Of a stretch of 35,943 nucleotides of DNA, positions 23,645-31,200 are shown one piece after another. Position 1 is the stretch's first letter; each line of letters opens with the position of its first letter. A program made the position numbers and the translations under genes. The notes below the pieces were generated by a model that was not told where the DNA came from, did not search any database, and saw nothing but the letters and a program-made list of their open reading frames with translations. The stretch lies in contig JAGYID010000021.1 in NCBI GenBank assembly GCA_018606725.1, positions 1 to 35,943 of the forward strand, in the 5' to 3' direction. The DNA is from Acidobacteriota bacterium (lineage in GTDB: Bacteria; Acidobacteriota; Polarisedimenticolia; Gp22-AA2).

Positions 23645-24889
23645 TCAAGACGGCGCCCGCTGGCGGGAAGGAACCCGCGTATCCCTGCGGCGACGGGCCG
23701 ACACAGCAGGCTGAGGAGAGAGGTTCATGGGCGCCCCGGACAAAATGTCCTCGTCCATGGTCGGGCTTCTTTCTCCCCGGAGGAGCGCCCGGTAGAGGCC
23801 CTCGGTCTGGCGCACCATGTGATCCATCGAGAAGCCGTTGACCATCCGCGCCCGGGCCGCCTGGCCCAGTCGCTGCGCCAGTGCCGGATTCTCCAGGAGG
23901 CGTCCGATGGCGACGGCCAGCGCCGGCGCGTCACCCGGCGACACCAGGAGTCCGGTGACGCCGTCGTCGAGAATCTCGGGCGTTCCGCCGACGCGCGTCG
24001 CCACGACCGGCACGCCGGCCGCCATCGATTCGAGCACGACGTTGGACAGCCCCTCGCTCAGCGACGGGGCGACCGAGACGGCCGCCTGCGAGAGGATCGC
24101 CGCGACATCCAGTTTCGTCCCGGTGAAGGCGACCCGTTCCGCAAGCCCGAGCTGGCGCGCCTGTTCCTCGAGCTCCCTCCGGCTGCCCCCGTCTCCCACG
24201 ATCACGAAGCGCGCCTCCGGGAACCGACCTGCCAGGATCGCCATCGCCTTCAGGTAGTCGTCGATGCCTTTCATCGGGTTCAGCCGGGACACCGCCACCA
24301 CCAGGGGAGCGCGCGGCGGCAGGCCCAGGGCCGACCGCAGCGTCTCGTCGGGCGGCCGGGGCGCGAACCGGTCGACATCCACGCCGTTCCGGATCACGGC
24401 GATCGCGCGGCGCGCGTACCCCTCCGACCTGAGCTGCGCCCGGACGGCGGCGGCGTTCACCAGAATGCAGTGGGCCAGCCGGCTGGCGTACTTCTGGACC
24501 AGTCTCTGCGCGCGAGTCCAGGGGTCGCCGCTGTCGCGGATGGACGCCAGAACGACCCGCGAGCCGGCGAGCCGGGCGACCGGCACCGCGAACACGATGG
24601 GGTAGAAGCCGTAGGCATGAACGATGTCGATGGCTTCGCGTTTCAGATAGGCCACGAACCGCCACTGCTGCCGGAGGGTCCCCGGACGCAGGAACCCCTT
24701 GATCGGGTAGGAGGTCAGGGGGAGCCCGCACGATGCCATCTCGCCGTACAGCGGCCCTGCCTGCTGCAGGCAGGCGACGTGAACGTCGAAGCGGGAGGGA
24801 TCCAGGCGCGTGGCAAGGTGGGCCATCTGCCCCTCGGTGCCCCCGACATGGAATCCAGTGATGAACTGGAGAACCCTAATCCGCGACAG
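23645..24889 (-). CDS. GT4 family glycosyltransferase with probable CTG start
   Basis: The frame runs to 25153 in the track, but its upstream part is a shadow of the Wzy-like gene. Conserved sequence begins SRIRVLQFITGFHVGGTEGQM, which contains the GT4 glycine loop (FHVGGTEGQ). The first in-frame ATG comes after this loop. A CTG at 24889 lies 6 bases after a perfect GGGAGG, giving 414 residues, and is my choice; a TTG at 24910 lacks a ribosome site. The C-domain is typical: AVSRLNPMKGIDDYLKAM, FVIVGDGGSRRELEEQARQLGLAERVAFTGT, SVAPSLSEGLSNVVLESMAAGVPVVATRVGG. The SEGLSNVVLESMAAG loop is the sugar-nucleotide binding E-x7-E motif. It resembles PEP-CTERM/EPS-locus glycosyltransferases. Likely cytoplasmic. 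Confidence 0.88.
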   Translation of the reverse strand: MSRIRVLQFITGFHVGGTEGQMAHLATRLDPSRFDVHVACLQQAGPLYGEMASCGLPLTSYPIKGFLRPGTLRQQWRFVAYLKREAIDIVHAYGFYPIVFAVPVARLAGSRVVLASIRDSGDPWTRAQRLVQKYASRLAHCILVNAAAVRAQLRSEGYARRAIAVIRNGVDVDRFAPRPPDETLRSALGLPPRAPLVVAVSRLNPMKGIDDYLKAMAILAGRFPEARFVIVGDGGSRRELEEQARQLGLAERVAFTGTKLDVAAILSQAAVSVAPSLSEGLSNVVLESMAAGVPVVATRVGGTPEILDDGVTGLLVSPGDAPALAVAIGRLLENPALAQRLGQAARARMVNGFSMDHMVRQTEGLYRALLRGERSPTMDEDILSGAPMNLSPQPAVSARRRRDTRVPSRQRAPS

Positions 24890-26264
24890 GGTGCACCTCC
24901 CTTGTTGCAAGCGTTCCGAGGGCCAGCGCGAGTCCGGCGATGATGTAGAAGTAGAAGTGGTACCCGACCGGATGGAACATCCCGGACACCGCGAAGGCGG
25001 CGAGGCTGACCTCCACGGCCACGCCGTAGTGGTAAAGGTTCGCCGCCCCCGGCACCCCCGCCGCGGCGCGCTGCGTCCCGCGCGCGCGTCTGACGCAGGA
25101 CCAGAATAGCGCCAGGAACAGGGCCAGCCCGGGAAGCCCGAGGTCGGCGGCATATTCCAGGTAGACGTTGTGCACTTCCTTCCAGAGCGGACCGCGCGCT
25201 TCGTTGAGCGCCAGGATGTTCATCCCCGCGCCGACGCCGAAGAACGGGTGCTTGAGAGCCAGGCCGGTGGCCGCCACCATGCCGCCCCAGCGTGCCTGGG
25301 ACGAGCCGCTCTGGTCGGAGCGCATGTCGGTGATCGTTCCCATGCGACCGAGATACGACCCGGGTAGAAGCGGCAGGGCCACCAGCGCGAGGAGGACCAC
25401 GGCGATCGCCCAGTGGCGCTGCGTGCTCCTGGAGAGCTTCCAGAGATACAGGGCGAGCATCGCCATCAGCGCCAGGAACCCGGCCCGCGAAAAAGTCAGG
25501 ACGACGGCCGTCGCGACCAGGACGATCACGCCCAGCAGGACCGCCCGCGTGACCGCGCCGCGGGCCCGGATCAGGTGCGCCACCGAGAACGGCAGGAGAA
25601 GGTTGAGCGTCAGGGCGAGGTCGTTGGGATTCTGGGTGAGCGGCGCGTTGTAACCGACGATCCTGCCGAAGCCCACGTCATTCCCGCCGGGCGCGATCTC
25701 ACCCGACGCAAAGTGCACGAGCGCGACCGCGGCCAGCGGAACGCTGGCGATCACCAGGGTCAGGGTCACGACCCGGAAGCGGGCCGGCGTGCTGACGATG
25801 TTCGCGATCAGCCAGAAAATCGCCAGCGCCTTGATGAACAGGTTCAGCAGCAGGGAGATGCTCCCACCCGGCCAGTACGAAAAAGGCACGCCGAGAGCGG
25901 CCCAGGCCGCCAGGCATGCGGCGAGGATGATCTCGGGCGTCACGATGGAGATCGGCCGGTGCGCGAGGAAGCGGTCCAGCGTGTGCGCGCCGATGCCGCC
26001 GACCGCGGCCAGCAGCGCCAGGCGGAAGGGAGCCAGGACCGGGAACAGCGCCTGCGGCGCGAGCAGCAGGATGAGGATGAATCCCAGAAGCGCGACGAAG
26101 GGCGCGGTCCCGCCGCTCGTCTCGCCCGCGTCGGTCGACGCGGCGCTCCGCACCCTGACCCGTGCGCCCGGTGGCGGGGCGGGTCGCCACCACTCCGCAC
26201 CGGGCCGGGAAACGCCGGTCGGGGCAGTGCCGAAGGAGGTCGCTTCTCCGTTCATCCGGATCAT
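24876..26264 (-). CDS. O-antigen ligase/Wzy-like polymerase membrane protein
   Basis: 462 residues from the ATG at 26264, overlapping the methyltransferase stop (ATGA). A Pro/Arg-rich cytoplasmic N-terminus of about 55 residues precedes about 10-12 membrane segments. The long periplasmic loop contains RWGGMVAATGLALKHPFFGVGAGMN, then HNVYLEYAADLGLPGLALFLALF. This matches the O-antigen ligase/Wzy_C family signature, in which an H-N-x-Y/F-L-x-x-x-x-x-x-G-x-x-G-L segment is conserved. The TFSRAGFLALMAMLALYLW phrase is also characteristic. The role is polymerising repeat units (Wzy) or ligating glycan (WaaL-like); the EPS context with Wzx and GumC favours Wzy. The operon partner downstream is the CTG-start GT4. 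Confidence 0.9.
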   Translation of the reverse strand: MIRMNGEATSFGTAPTGVSRPGAEWWRPAPPPGARVRVRSAASTDAGETSGGTAPFVALLGFILILLLAPQALFPVLAPFRLALLAAVGGIGAHTLDRFLAHRPISIVTPEIILAACLAAWAALGVPFSYWPGGSISLLLNLFIKALAIFWLIANIVSTPARFRVVTLTLVIASVPLAAVALVHFASGEIAPGGNDVGFGRIVGYNAPLTQNPNDLALTLNLLLPFSVAHLIRARGAVTRAVLLGVIVLVATAVVLTFSRAGFLALMAMLALYLWKLSRSTQRHWAIAVVLLALVALPLLPGSYLGRMGTITDMRSDQSGSSQARWGGMVAATGLALKHPFFGVGAGMNILALNEARGPLWKEVHNVYLEYAADLGLPGLALFLALFWSCVRRARGTQRAAAGVPGAANLYHYGVAVEVSLAAFAVSGMFHPVGYHFYFYIIAGLALALGTLATREVHPVAD

Positions 26265-27223
26265 CGAGCCGGCGCGGGAGCCGAGGTCCCGGCCCTGACC
26301 CCGCGCATGCGGATCGGCTCCTTCGCGATCTCGATGTCGACACAGCCGTTCTCGCGGAACCACTCGAAGACCTCCGGGTGCGAGAGCTTCCACTGGTACT
26401 TCGGCGTGTACCAGTCGAAGGTGTCGAGCCAGCGGGTGCGCCAGTCAGGGTGCAGAGAGATCGGGCCGACGAACATCAGCACCTTGCCGAGCAGCGGGAG
26501 GCGGTACGGGTAATACAGCGGCACGGCCACGGTCGACAGCGCCCGCACCACGCGGAGCGGCAGCCGGGTCGTGACCTTGCGGATCAGGTCGGGGCCGTAG
26601 CGGCCCGGCCCGGGATTCCGATAGAGATACACCGCCAGGCTCCCGCCCGGCTTCACGCTGGCCGCGACGCGCGCGAACGCGGCGCGCGGGTCGGGAGTGT
26701 GGTGCAGGACGCCGATCGAGTAGGCCCGATCGAACGTTCCCTCGCGGAACGGCATGGCGAAGATGTCCGCCTGGGCCAGGTGGACCCCGGCGCGCTCGCC
26801 GATATTTTCGTAGGCGGCGTCCACCGCTTCGGTGAGATCGATGCCGAAGACCTCCCCGCCCGCCGTCGCGACGATCTCGGCGTACCTGCCGGCGCCGACG
26901 CCCGCGTCCAGCACCCGGCTGCCGCGCAGGTCCTCGGCGGTCCACCCGGTCGTCGCCCGGAAGCTCCGGTCGGACTCGTCGCGCCCGTTGAGCGAGTCGA
27001 GCTGGACGCTCCGGAAGTGTCTCCACTGGTAGGCGAAGGACCCGGCGTAGCCGCCGGCGGAGACGAACCTCGGAACGCCCCGCCGGACGGGATAGGCGGC
27101 GGAGCAGCCGCGACACTCGAGATGGCCTTCCAGGACCTCGTCACCGCGGTACGTTGCCTCGCGCAATTCGAGACCGCCCTTGCAGGCGGGGCAGACCAGG
27201 ACCTTCAAGGCCGACGGCTTCAT
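26261..27223 (-). CDS. Class I SAM-dependent methyltransferase with N-terminal zinc-ribbon-like Trm112 segment
   Basis: 320 residues from the ATG at 27223, overlapping the phosphotransferase stop. The N-terminus SALKVLVCPACKGGLELRE and HLECRGCSAAYPVRRGVPRFV form a four-Cys Trm112p-like zinc ribbon. A class I methyltransferase core follows: SRVLDAGVGAGRYAEIVA (SAM motif I), GIDLTEAVDAAYENI (motif II), FDRAYSIGVLHHTPDPRAAF and VKPGGSLAVYLY. Such fusions are common in EPS and O-antigen loci, where methylation of a sugar or lipid-linked unit is assumed. Alternatives (ubiquinone-like or protein methylation) are less likely because of its neighbours. No membrane span is seen, so it is likely cytoplasmic. 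Confidence 0.88.
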   Translation of the reverse strand: MKPSALKVLVCPACKGGLELREATYRGDEVLEGHLECRGCSAAYPVRRGVPRFVSAGGYAGSFAYQWRHFRSVQLDSLNGRDESDRSFRATTGWTAEDLRGSRVLDAGVGAGRYAEIVATAGGEVFGIDLTEAVDAAYENIGERAGVHLAQADIFAMPFREGTFDRAYSIGVLHHTPDPRAAFARVAASVKPGGSLAVYLYRNPGPGRYGPDLIRKVTTRLPLRVVRALSTVAVPLYYPYRLPLLGKVLMFVGPISLHPDWRTRWLDTFDWYTPKYQWKLSHPEVFEWFRENGCVDIEIAKEPIRMRGVRAGTSAPAPAR

Positions 27224-28380
27224 GCCGCCCGGACCCCGCTCGTCCGGGGAGACGCGGTGCTCCTTGCGGCCACCTTCCTCTCGGGACGAAGACCCAGCAG
27301 CAGGACGCGTGCCGTGCGGGCAAGAATGCGCAGGTCGAGCCACAGCGACCGGTGCTTGATGTAATAGAGGTCGTAACGCATCTTCTCCGATTCTTCCTGG
27401 AGGGTGTTGGCGTAACGGTAGCGGACCTGCGCCCAGCCGGTGACGCCCGGACGTATCAAGGCGCGCAGGGAGTAGAACGGGATGCGGGCGCTGAACAGCT
27501 CGAAGTTGGAGACCGGATGCGGCCGGGGGCCGACCAGGTTCATGTCGCCCCGGAGGACATTGATGAGCTGCGGCAGCTCATCCAGATGGGACCAACGGAG
27601 GAAGCGGCCGGCGCGCGTGATTCGGGCCGTGTTGTCACGGACCCACGACGACCCGTTCTGTCCCTCGGCATGCATGCTGCGGAACTTCAGCAGCCCGAAC
27701 TTCCGCCCACCCCGCCCCACGCGCTCCTGCCTGAAGACCGCCGGCCCGGGCGAATCGAGGCGGATCGCGAGGGCGATCAGGGGCCACAGCGGGGCCGTCA
27801 CGGCGATTCCGATCGCCGACAGGACGAGGCTCATGCCCCGTCCCACGACCCCGGCGATGCGCCGCCGCTGGAACCCTCCGGAGAAAATGAGCGCGCTCGG
27901 GGTGAGCGCGTCGATGGCCAGCCGCCTGGTCAGGCGCTCGTAGAACTCCACGCCCTCCTCCACCGCCACCCCCCGCACGCGCGATTCCAGCAGCGGTCCG
28001 ACCGGCAGCCGCCCGCGGCGCTCGTCGAGCGCGACGACGATCCGATGCGGACGCACCTTCCCGACGATGAGGTCCAGATCCTCGAGCGAACCCAGGACCG
28101 GATAGGGCGGCGCCGGCTCGAGGGAGCGCACGTCGGGGATGACCCCGACGATCGTCCAGCGCGAGCCGCGGGCCTCCATCTCCTGGATCAACTCGCGGGC
28201 GAGACTCCCGGAACCCAGGATGAGAACGCGCTCGCCCGCGCCAGGAGTCCGCACCACCCCGCCTGCGGCGGAGGACCGGGTTCTCAGAGTCCGGGAGGCG
28301 AACAGCCCCATCCCGATGACGGCGGTGCACGCCGCCCACAGGGCGAAATTCGACTCGATGACAGTCCACAGGAAATACAT
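27220..28380 (-). CDS. Polyprenyl-phosphate glycosylphosphotransferase (priming enzyme), short N-terminal form
   Basis: 386 residues from the ATG at 28380. One N-terminal helix (VIESNFALWAACTAVIGMGLFA) precedes a Rossmann-like CoA-binding-type domain from about residue 49 (ERVLILGSGSLAREL). The membrane re-entrant helix (RGMSLVLSAIGIAVTAPLWPLIALAI, 181-206) leads into the catalytic PGT core: ERVGRGGRKFGLLKFRSMHAEG, the DE pair in SHLDELPQ (Asp267-Glu268), LRGDMNLVGPRPHP and YSLRALIRPGVTGWAQVRYRYAN. The enzyme moves a sugar-phosphate from UDP-sugar to undecaprenyl phosphate to start the repeat unit. WbaP/EpsB-type members usually have 4-5 N-terminal helices and about 450-480 residues. Here the upstream gene's stop lies in frame 51 bases away, so the protein cannot be longer. 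No clear Shine-Dalgarno sequence precedes the ATG. Confidence 0.9.
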   Translation of the reverse strand: MYFLWTVIESNFALWAACTAVIGMGLFASRTLRTRSSAAGGVVRTPGAGERVLILGSGSLARELIQEMEARGSRWTIVGVIPDVRSLEPAPPYPVLGSLEDLDLIVGKVRPHRIVVALDERRGRLPVGPLLESRVRGVAVEEGVEFYERLTRRLAIDALTPSALIFSGGFQRRRIAGVVGRGMSLVLSAIGIAVTAPLWPLIALAIRLDSPGPAVFRQERVGRGGRKFGLLKFRSMHAEGQNGSSWVRDNTARITRAGRFLRWSHLDELPQLINVLRGDMNLVGPRPHPVSNFELFSARIPFYSLRALIRPGVTGWAQVRYRYANTLQEESEKMRYDLYYIKHRSLWLDLRILARTARVLLLGLRPERKVAARSTASPRTSGVRAA

Positions 28381-28431
28381 GGCCGATGGTTTCCGATCGC
28401 TAAGGTGGTGAAGCGCGGCCGCGGTCGCTCT

Positions 28432-29214
28432 TCAGCGCGCCGGGGGCGCGCCGTAACCGCGGTAATACGCGTAGGGCCCCGGCCGCGGCGGATCGACGCA
28501 GTTGAACACCAGCCCGGCGACCTTGCCCGGATCGAGGGCGTTCAGCGCCTCCTCCAGGAACTTGCGCGGCGTCCGGTGTGCGGCCACGACCAGGAGAAGA
28601 CTGTCCACCCAGCGCGCGATGACCCGGCAGTCGGGCACCGGCAGTACCGGCGGCGTGTCGACGATGATGTAGTCGTACGCCCGGCGCGCCTGCTGGAGAA
28701 GATCACCCAGGCGCGGCGACCGGAGGGCTTCGTAGGGGGCGGCGAGATGGCGGCCGGCGGTCATGAGCGACAGGCTGAAGGGCGGGCGGCGGAACACCAC
28801 CGCCTCAATGGGAAGATTCGCGTCGGAGATCGCATCGGCCAGGCCCGGCTGCCCGGTATCGCGAATCCCGAGCTGCGCGGCCACATCCGGCAGGCGCAGG
28901 TCGGCGTCCACCAGCAGCACCCGCGTTCCCTTCGACTGCGCCAGGGTGCCCGCGAGATTGATGGCGGTGGTGGTCTTCCCTTCGCCGGCCCCCGGGCTGG
29001 TCACGGCGATCACGCCGCGCCCGCCGTTGGGACGCGTCTCCTCGAGGCGGTGCCTCAGGACCCTGTACTTGTTGGCCTCGAACGACTCGGACGCGAGGAG
29101 GCTGACGAGCTGTTCGCCGGGGTCGTCCGCGATCGTCCTGACCGGCGCCAGGGTCGTTTCTCTCGCCGGCTCCCGGCGCTCGTTCTGATCGAAGATGTTG
29201 AGAATCGATTCCAT
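28432..29214 (-). CDS. CpsD-type bacterial tyrosine kinase (stand-alone)
   Basis: 260 residues from the ATG at 29214, whose first base is shared with the upstream stop (TGATG). Walker A is SPGAGEGKTTT (residues 73-83), A' is VLLVDADLRLP (99-109) and Walker B is YIIVDTPPVLP (182-192), all typical of BY-kinases (Wzc C-terminal half, CpsD, CapB). The extreme C-terminus GPYAYYRGYGAPPAR is a Tyr cluster (Tyr248, 250, 251, 254), the usual autophosphorylation tail. As a separate CpsD it needs a membrane partner, here the GumC/Wzz protein encoded directly upstream. This pair controls chain length and export of the EPS. The N-terminal NIFDQNERREP portion may contact GumC. Confidence 0.92.
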   Translation of the reverse strand: MESILNIFDQNERREPARETTLAPVRTIADDPGEQLVSLLASESFEANKYRVLRHRLEETRPNGGRGVIAVTSPGAGEGKTTTAINLAGTLAQSKGTRVLLVDADLRLPDVAAQLGIRDTGQPGLADAISDANLPIEAVVFRRPPFSLSLMTAGRHLAAPYEALRSPRLGDLLQQARRAYDYIIVDTPPVLPVPDCRVIARWVDSLLLVVAAHRTPRKFLEEALNALDPGKVAGLVFNCVDPPRPGPYAYYRGYGAPPAR

Positions 29215-30587
29215 CAGGCGCGCCCCCCGACGATCATGAGGACCAACGATCCGCCCCAGCGCGCGACGAAGTAGGAAACCCCGACGACCAGCGGGAGACC
29301 CAGCGCCGCCAGGGACGCACCCAGTAAGAGACGGTTCCTGCGTTGCCGCTTCCCCGTCGTCGTGGCGATACGCGGGATACTCGCCAGGACCGGCACCCGC
29401 GTGAACTCGCGCAGATCGTCCACCGCGTGGAACGAGGTGTCGAGGCGCTCCGCCAGGGCGATGGTCCCGAGCGCCAATCCGACCGCGATCACCAGGCCGA
29501 CGAGCAGGATACGGAAGCGGCTGGGCGATGCCGGCTCGTCCGGCACGACCGCCGGATCCAGGATCGCGAACTGAACGCCCTGCTGCCCCTGCTCCATGCT
29601 TTCGTTGAGCCTCGCCTCCTCGTACCACTTCATCAAGGACAGGTATCGGTCCTTCGCCGTCGCGTAGTCGCTCGACATGAGGCCGGCGTTTGCCTGGGCC
29701 AGGCTCTCCCTGAGTTGCCGGGCCGCCTCGCTGTTTGCGGGTCCGGCACCGGCGTCCGGCGTGGCGCCGGCGTCCGGCGCGGCGCCGGCGAGTTGCGACT
29801 CGATCGCCTGGATTTCACTCCGCGTCTGGACGATCTCGGGATGGTTGTCATGGTAGCGCGAGCGCAGCTCGGTCAGGTCCTGCCTGAGCTTCGCCAGGCG
29901 CGTGACGTCGGGCGCCTTGGGGCCGCTGGCGGGCACCATCGAAGTCAGCTGCTTGATCAGGCCGTCGCGGCGTCCGGCGAGGCGTGCCTGCTCCGCGCTG
30001 CTCTGGTCCAGGCGCGCTTTCGCCTCGTCGAGCTGCACTTTCAGGAATTTGGCCGAAGACGTGGCCTGGTGCTCGCGGCTCTTGAGGTTGTCCTCGACGT
30101 AGCTGGTCGCGAGCGTGTTGGCGACCTCGGCGGCGGTCCGCGGGTCATCGCTCCAGTAGCTCAGGGCGAAGGCGACGGTCGTGCCATGCCCGCTGATCGG
30201 GTCGACGCCCTTCGCCTCCAGGAGGATGTCCCGGCGCATCTGCTCGATGATCGCCTCCGTGGAGGCCCCTTTCGTCCTCTGTCCGCTGTACAGATTGAAC
30301 CGCTGAATCACGCCCCCGAGCCGGGCGCGGCTCATGAGTTTCTCGCGGATGGTCTGCAGGCGCGTCTCCAGCTCGTCGGCTCCGCCGGGTCGCAGCAGGG
30401 AGTCCGTCACGTCCGGGCGCTCGACGAGGACCGTGGCGGTGCCGCGGTACAGGTCGGGAAGAAAGGCCGCCACACTGGCCGCGGCCAGGACGATGGCCGC
30501 GAACGTCGACAGGGCCAGCCACTTCCGCCGGCGCCAGACGGCCATGAAAGCATCCGCCCCGCCTCGGTGTCGTGTCGCCTCGGGCAT
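29214..30587 (-). CDS. GumC/Wzc-type chain-length determinant protein
   Basis: 457 residues from the ATG at 30587, which has GAGGG 6 bases upstream; the ATG at 30593 directly abuts that site and is less likely. The N-terminal Wzz domain starts after RRRKWLALSTFAAIVLAAASVAAFL (membrane helix 1) with YRGTATVLVERP. A long periplasmic coiled coil occupies about 150-330 (LKVQLDEAKARLDQSSAEQARLAGRR). The PASPSRFRILLVGLVIAVGLALGTIAL segment (Pro-rich C-terminal helix) follows, then a cytoplasmic tail and a further C-terminal hydrophobic segment. There is no kinase domain, consistent with the separate CpsD downstream. A Pro/Asp/Ala/Gly tandem (PDAGATPDAGAG) interrupts the coiled region. It is the co-polymerase scaffold spanning the periplasm towards an outer-membrane exporter, which is not found in this window. 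Confidence 0.92.
   Translation of the reverse strand: MPEATRHRGGADAFMAVWRRRKWLALSTFAAIVLAAASVAAFLPDLYRGTATVLVERPDVTDSLLRPGGADELETRLQTIREKLMSRARLGGVIQRFNLYSGQRTKGASTEAIIEQMRRDILLEAKGVDPISGHGTTVAFALSYWSDDPRTAAEVANTLATSYVEDNLKSREHQATSSAKFLKVQLDEAKARLDQSSAEQARLAGRRDGLIKQLTSMVPASGPKAPDVTRLAKLRQDLTELRSRYHDNHPEIVQTRSEIQAIESQLAGAAPDAGATPDAGAGPANSEAARQLRESLAQANAGLMSSDYATAKDRYLSLMKWYEEARLNESMEQGQQGVQFAILDPAVVPDEPASPSRFRILLVGLVIAVGLALGTIALAERLDTSFHAVDDLREFTRVPVLASIPRIATTTGKRQRRNRLLLGASLAALGLPLVVGVSYFVARWGGSLVLMIVGGRA
29747..29787 (-). repeat. Short tandem repeat in the GumC-like gene
   Basis: The unit caccggcgtccggcgtgg is followed by cgccggcgtccggcgcgg and then a partial third (cgccggcg), encoding PDAGATPDAGAG. 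Two 18-base units differ at two positions. It lies in the periplasmic coiled region and keeps the frame, so copy-number change would alter loop length only. Confidence 0.6.
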
Positions 30588-30596
30588 GGTCATCCC

Positions 30597-31196
30597 TCAG
30601 AGGGCCGTCAGGGACATCGGTGCCGCCGCGATCCGCGGAGCGCCCGCGCCGGTCTCCCGCCAGGATGCCGGCACCGGCTCGACCGCGGTGCAGTCCACTT
30701 CCACGGCCACGCTGCGCTGCAGCAGATTCACCGACAGCACCAGCAGGCCCTGGTTCATCTTGAGCTGCACCAGAATCCCTTCGAGTCCGGCGAGGGCCCC
30801 GCGCGTGATGCGGACGCGCCAGCCCTCTCTCAGATACGGATGCGCCACGGCCGGAACCTTGGCCCCCACCAGCCGGCGGATGGCCTCGATCTCGGAGTCG
30901 GGGAGCAACGCCGGCCGGTCCCAGCGTTCTCCCAGGATCGCCACCAGCCCACGCGCCTTGCGCACCTCGATGTAGCTCTCCTTGTCCAGGGCATGGCGCA
31001 GGAACAGGTAGCCGGGGAACAGCGGCGTGCCGGTGAGACACCGCGTCCCGGCACGCCTTGCCCACGCCTCGAACTTCGGCAGAAACAGCTCGAACTGCTT
31101 GCCCGCGAGCTGGTCGTACACCAACTGCTCGCAGTGACTGCGCGTCCACAGGACATGCCAGCGGGCGCCCGCGTCAGGTGTCAAAGTTTCAAGCAT
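30597..31196 (-). CDS. NusG-family (UpxY/RfaH-like) transcription antiterminator
   Basis: 199 residues from the ATG at 31196. The N-terminal NGN domain is RWHVLWTRSHCEQLVYDQLAGKQFELFLPKFEAWARR, then PLFPGYLFLRHALDKESYIEVRKARGLVAIL, the F-P-G-Y-L/V-F phrase being diagnostic of NusG paralogues. A KOW-type domain follows: PYLREGWRVRITRGALAGLEGILVQLKMNQGLLVLSVNLLQRSVAVEVD. It is 20-30 residues longer than RfaH, with an acid/Ala tail. Specialised NusG proteins (UpxY, LoaP, RfaH) are recruited to long operons for surface polysaccharide and suppress termination within them. Being the second gene of a roughly 29-kb locus, it likely acts on its own transcript. It follows the propeller gene by four bases; there is no strong ribosome site, so translation may be coupled. 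Confidence 0.9.
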   Translation of the reverse strand: MLETLTPDAGARWHVLWTRSHCEQLVYDQLAGKQFELFLPKFEAWARRAGTRCLTGTPLFPGYLFLRHALDKESYIEVRKARGLVAILGERWDRPALLPDSEIEAIRRLVGAKVPAVAHPYLREGWRVRITRGALAGLEGILVQLKMNQGLLVLSVNLLQRSVAVEVDCTAVEPVPASWRETGAGAPRIAAAPMSLTAL

Positions 31197-31200
31197 GGCT

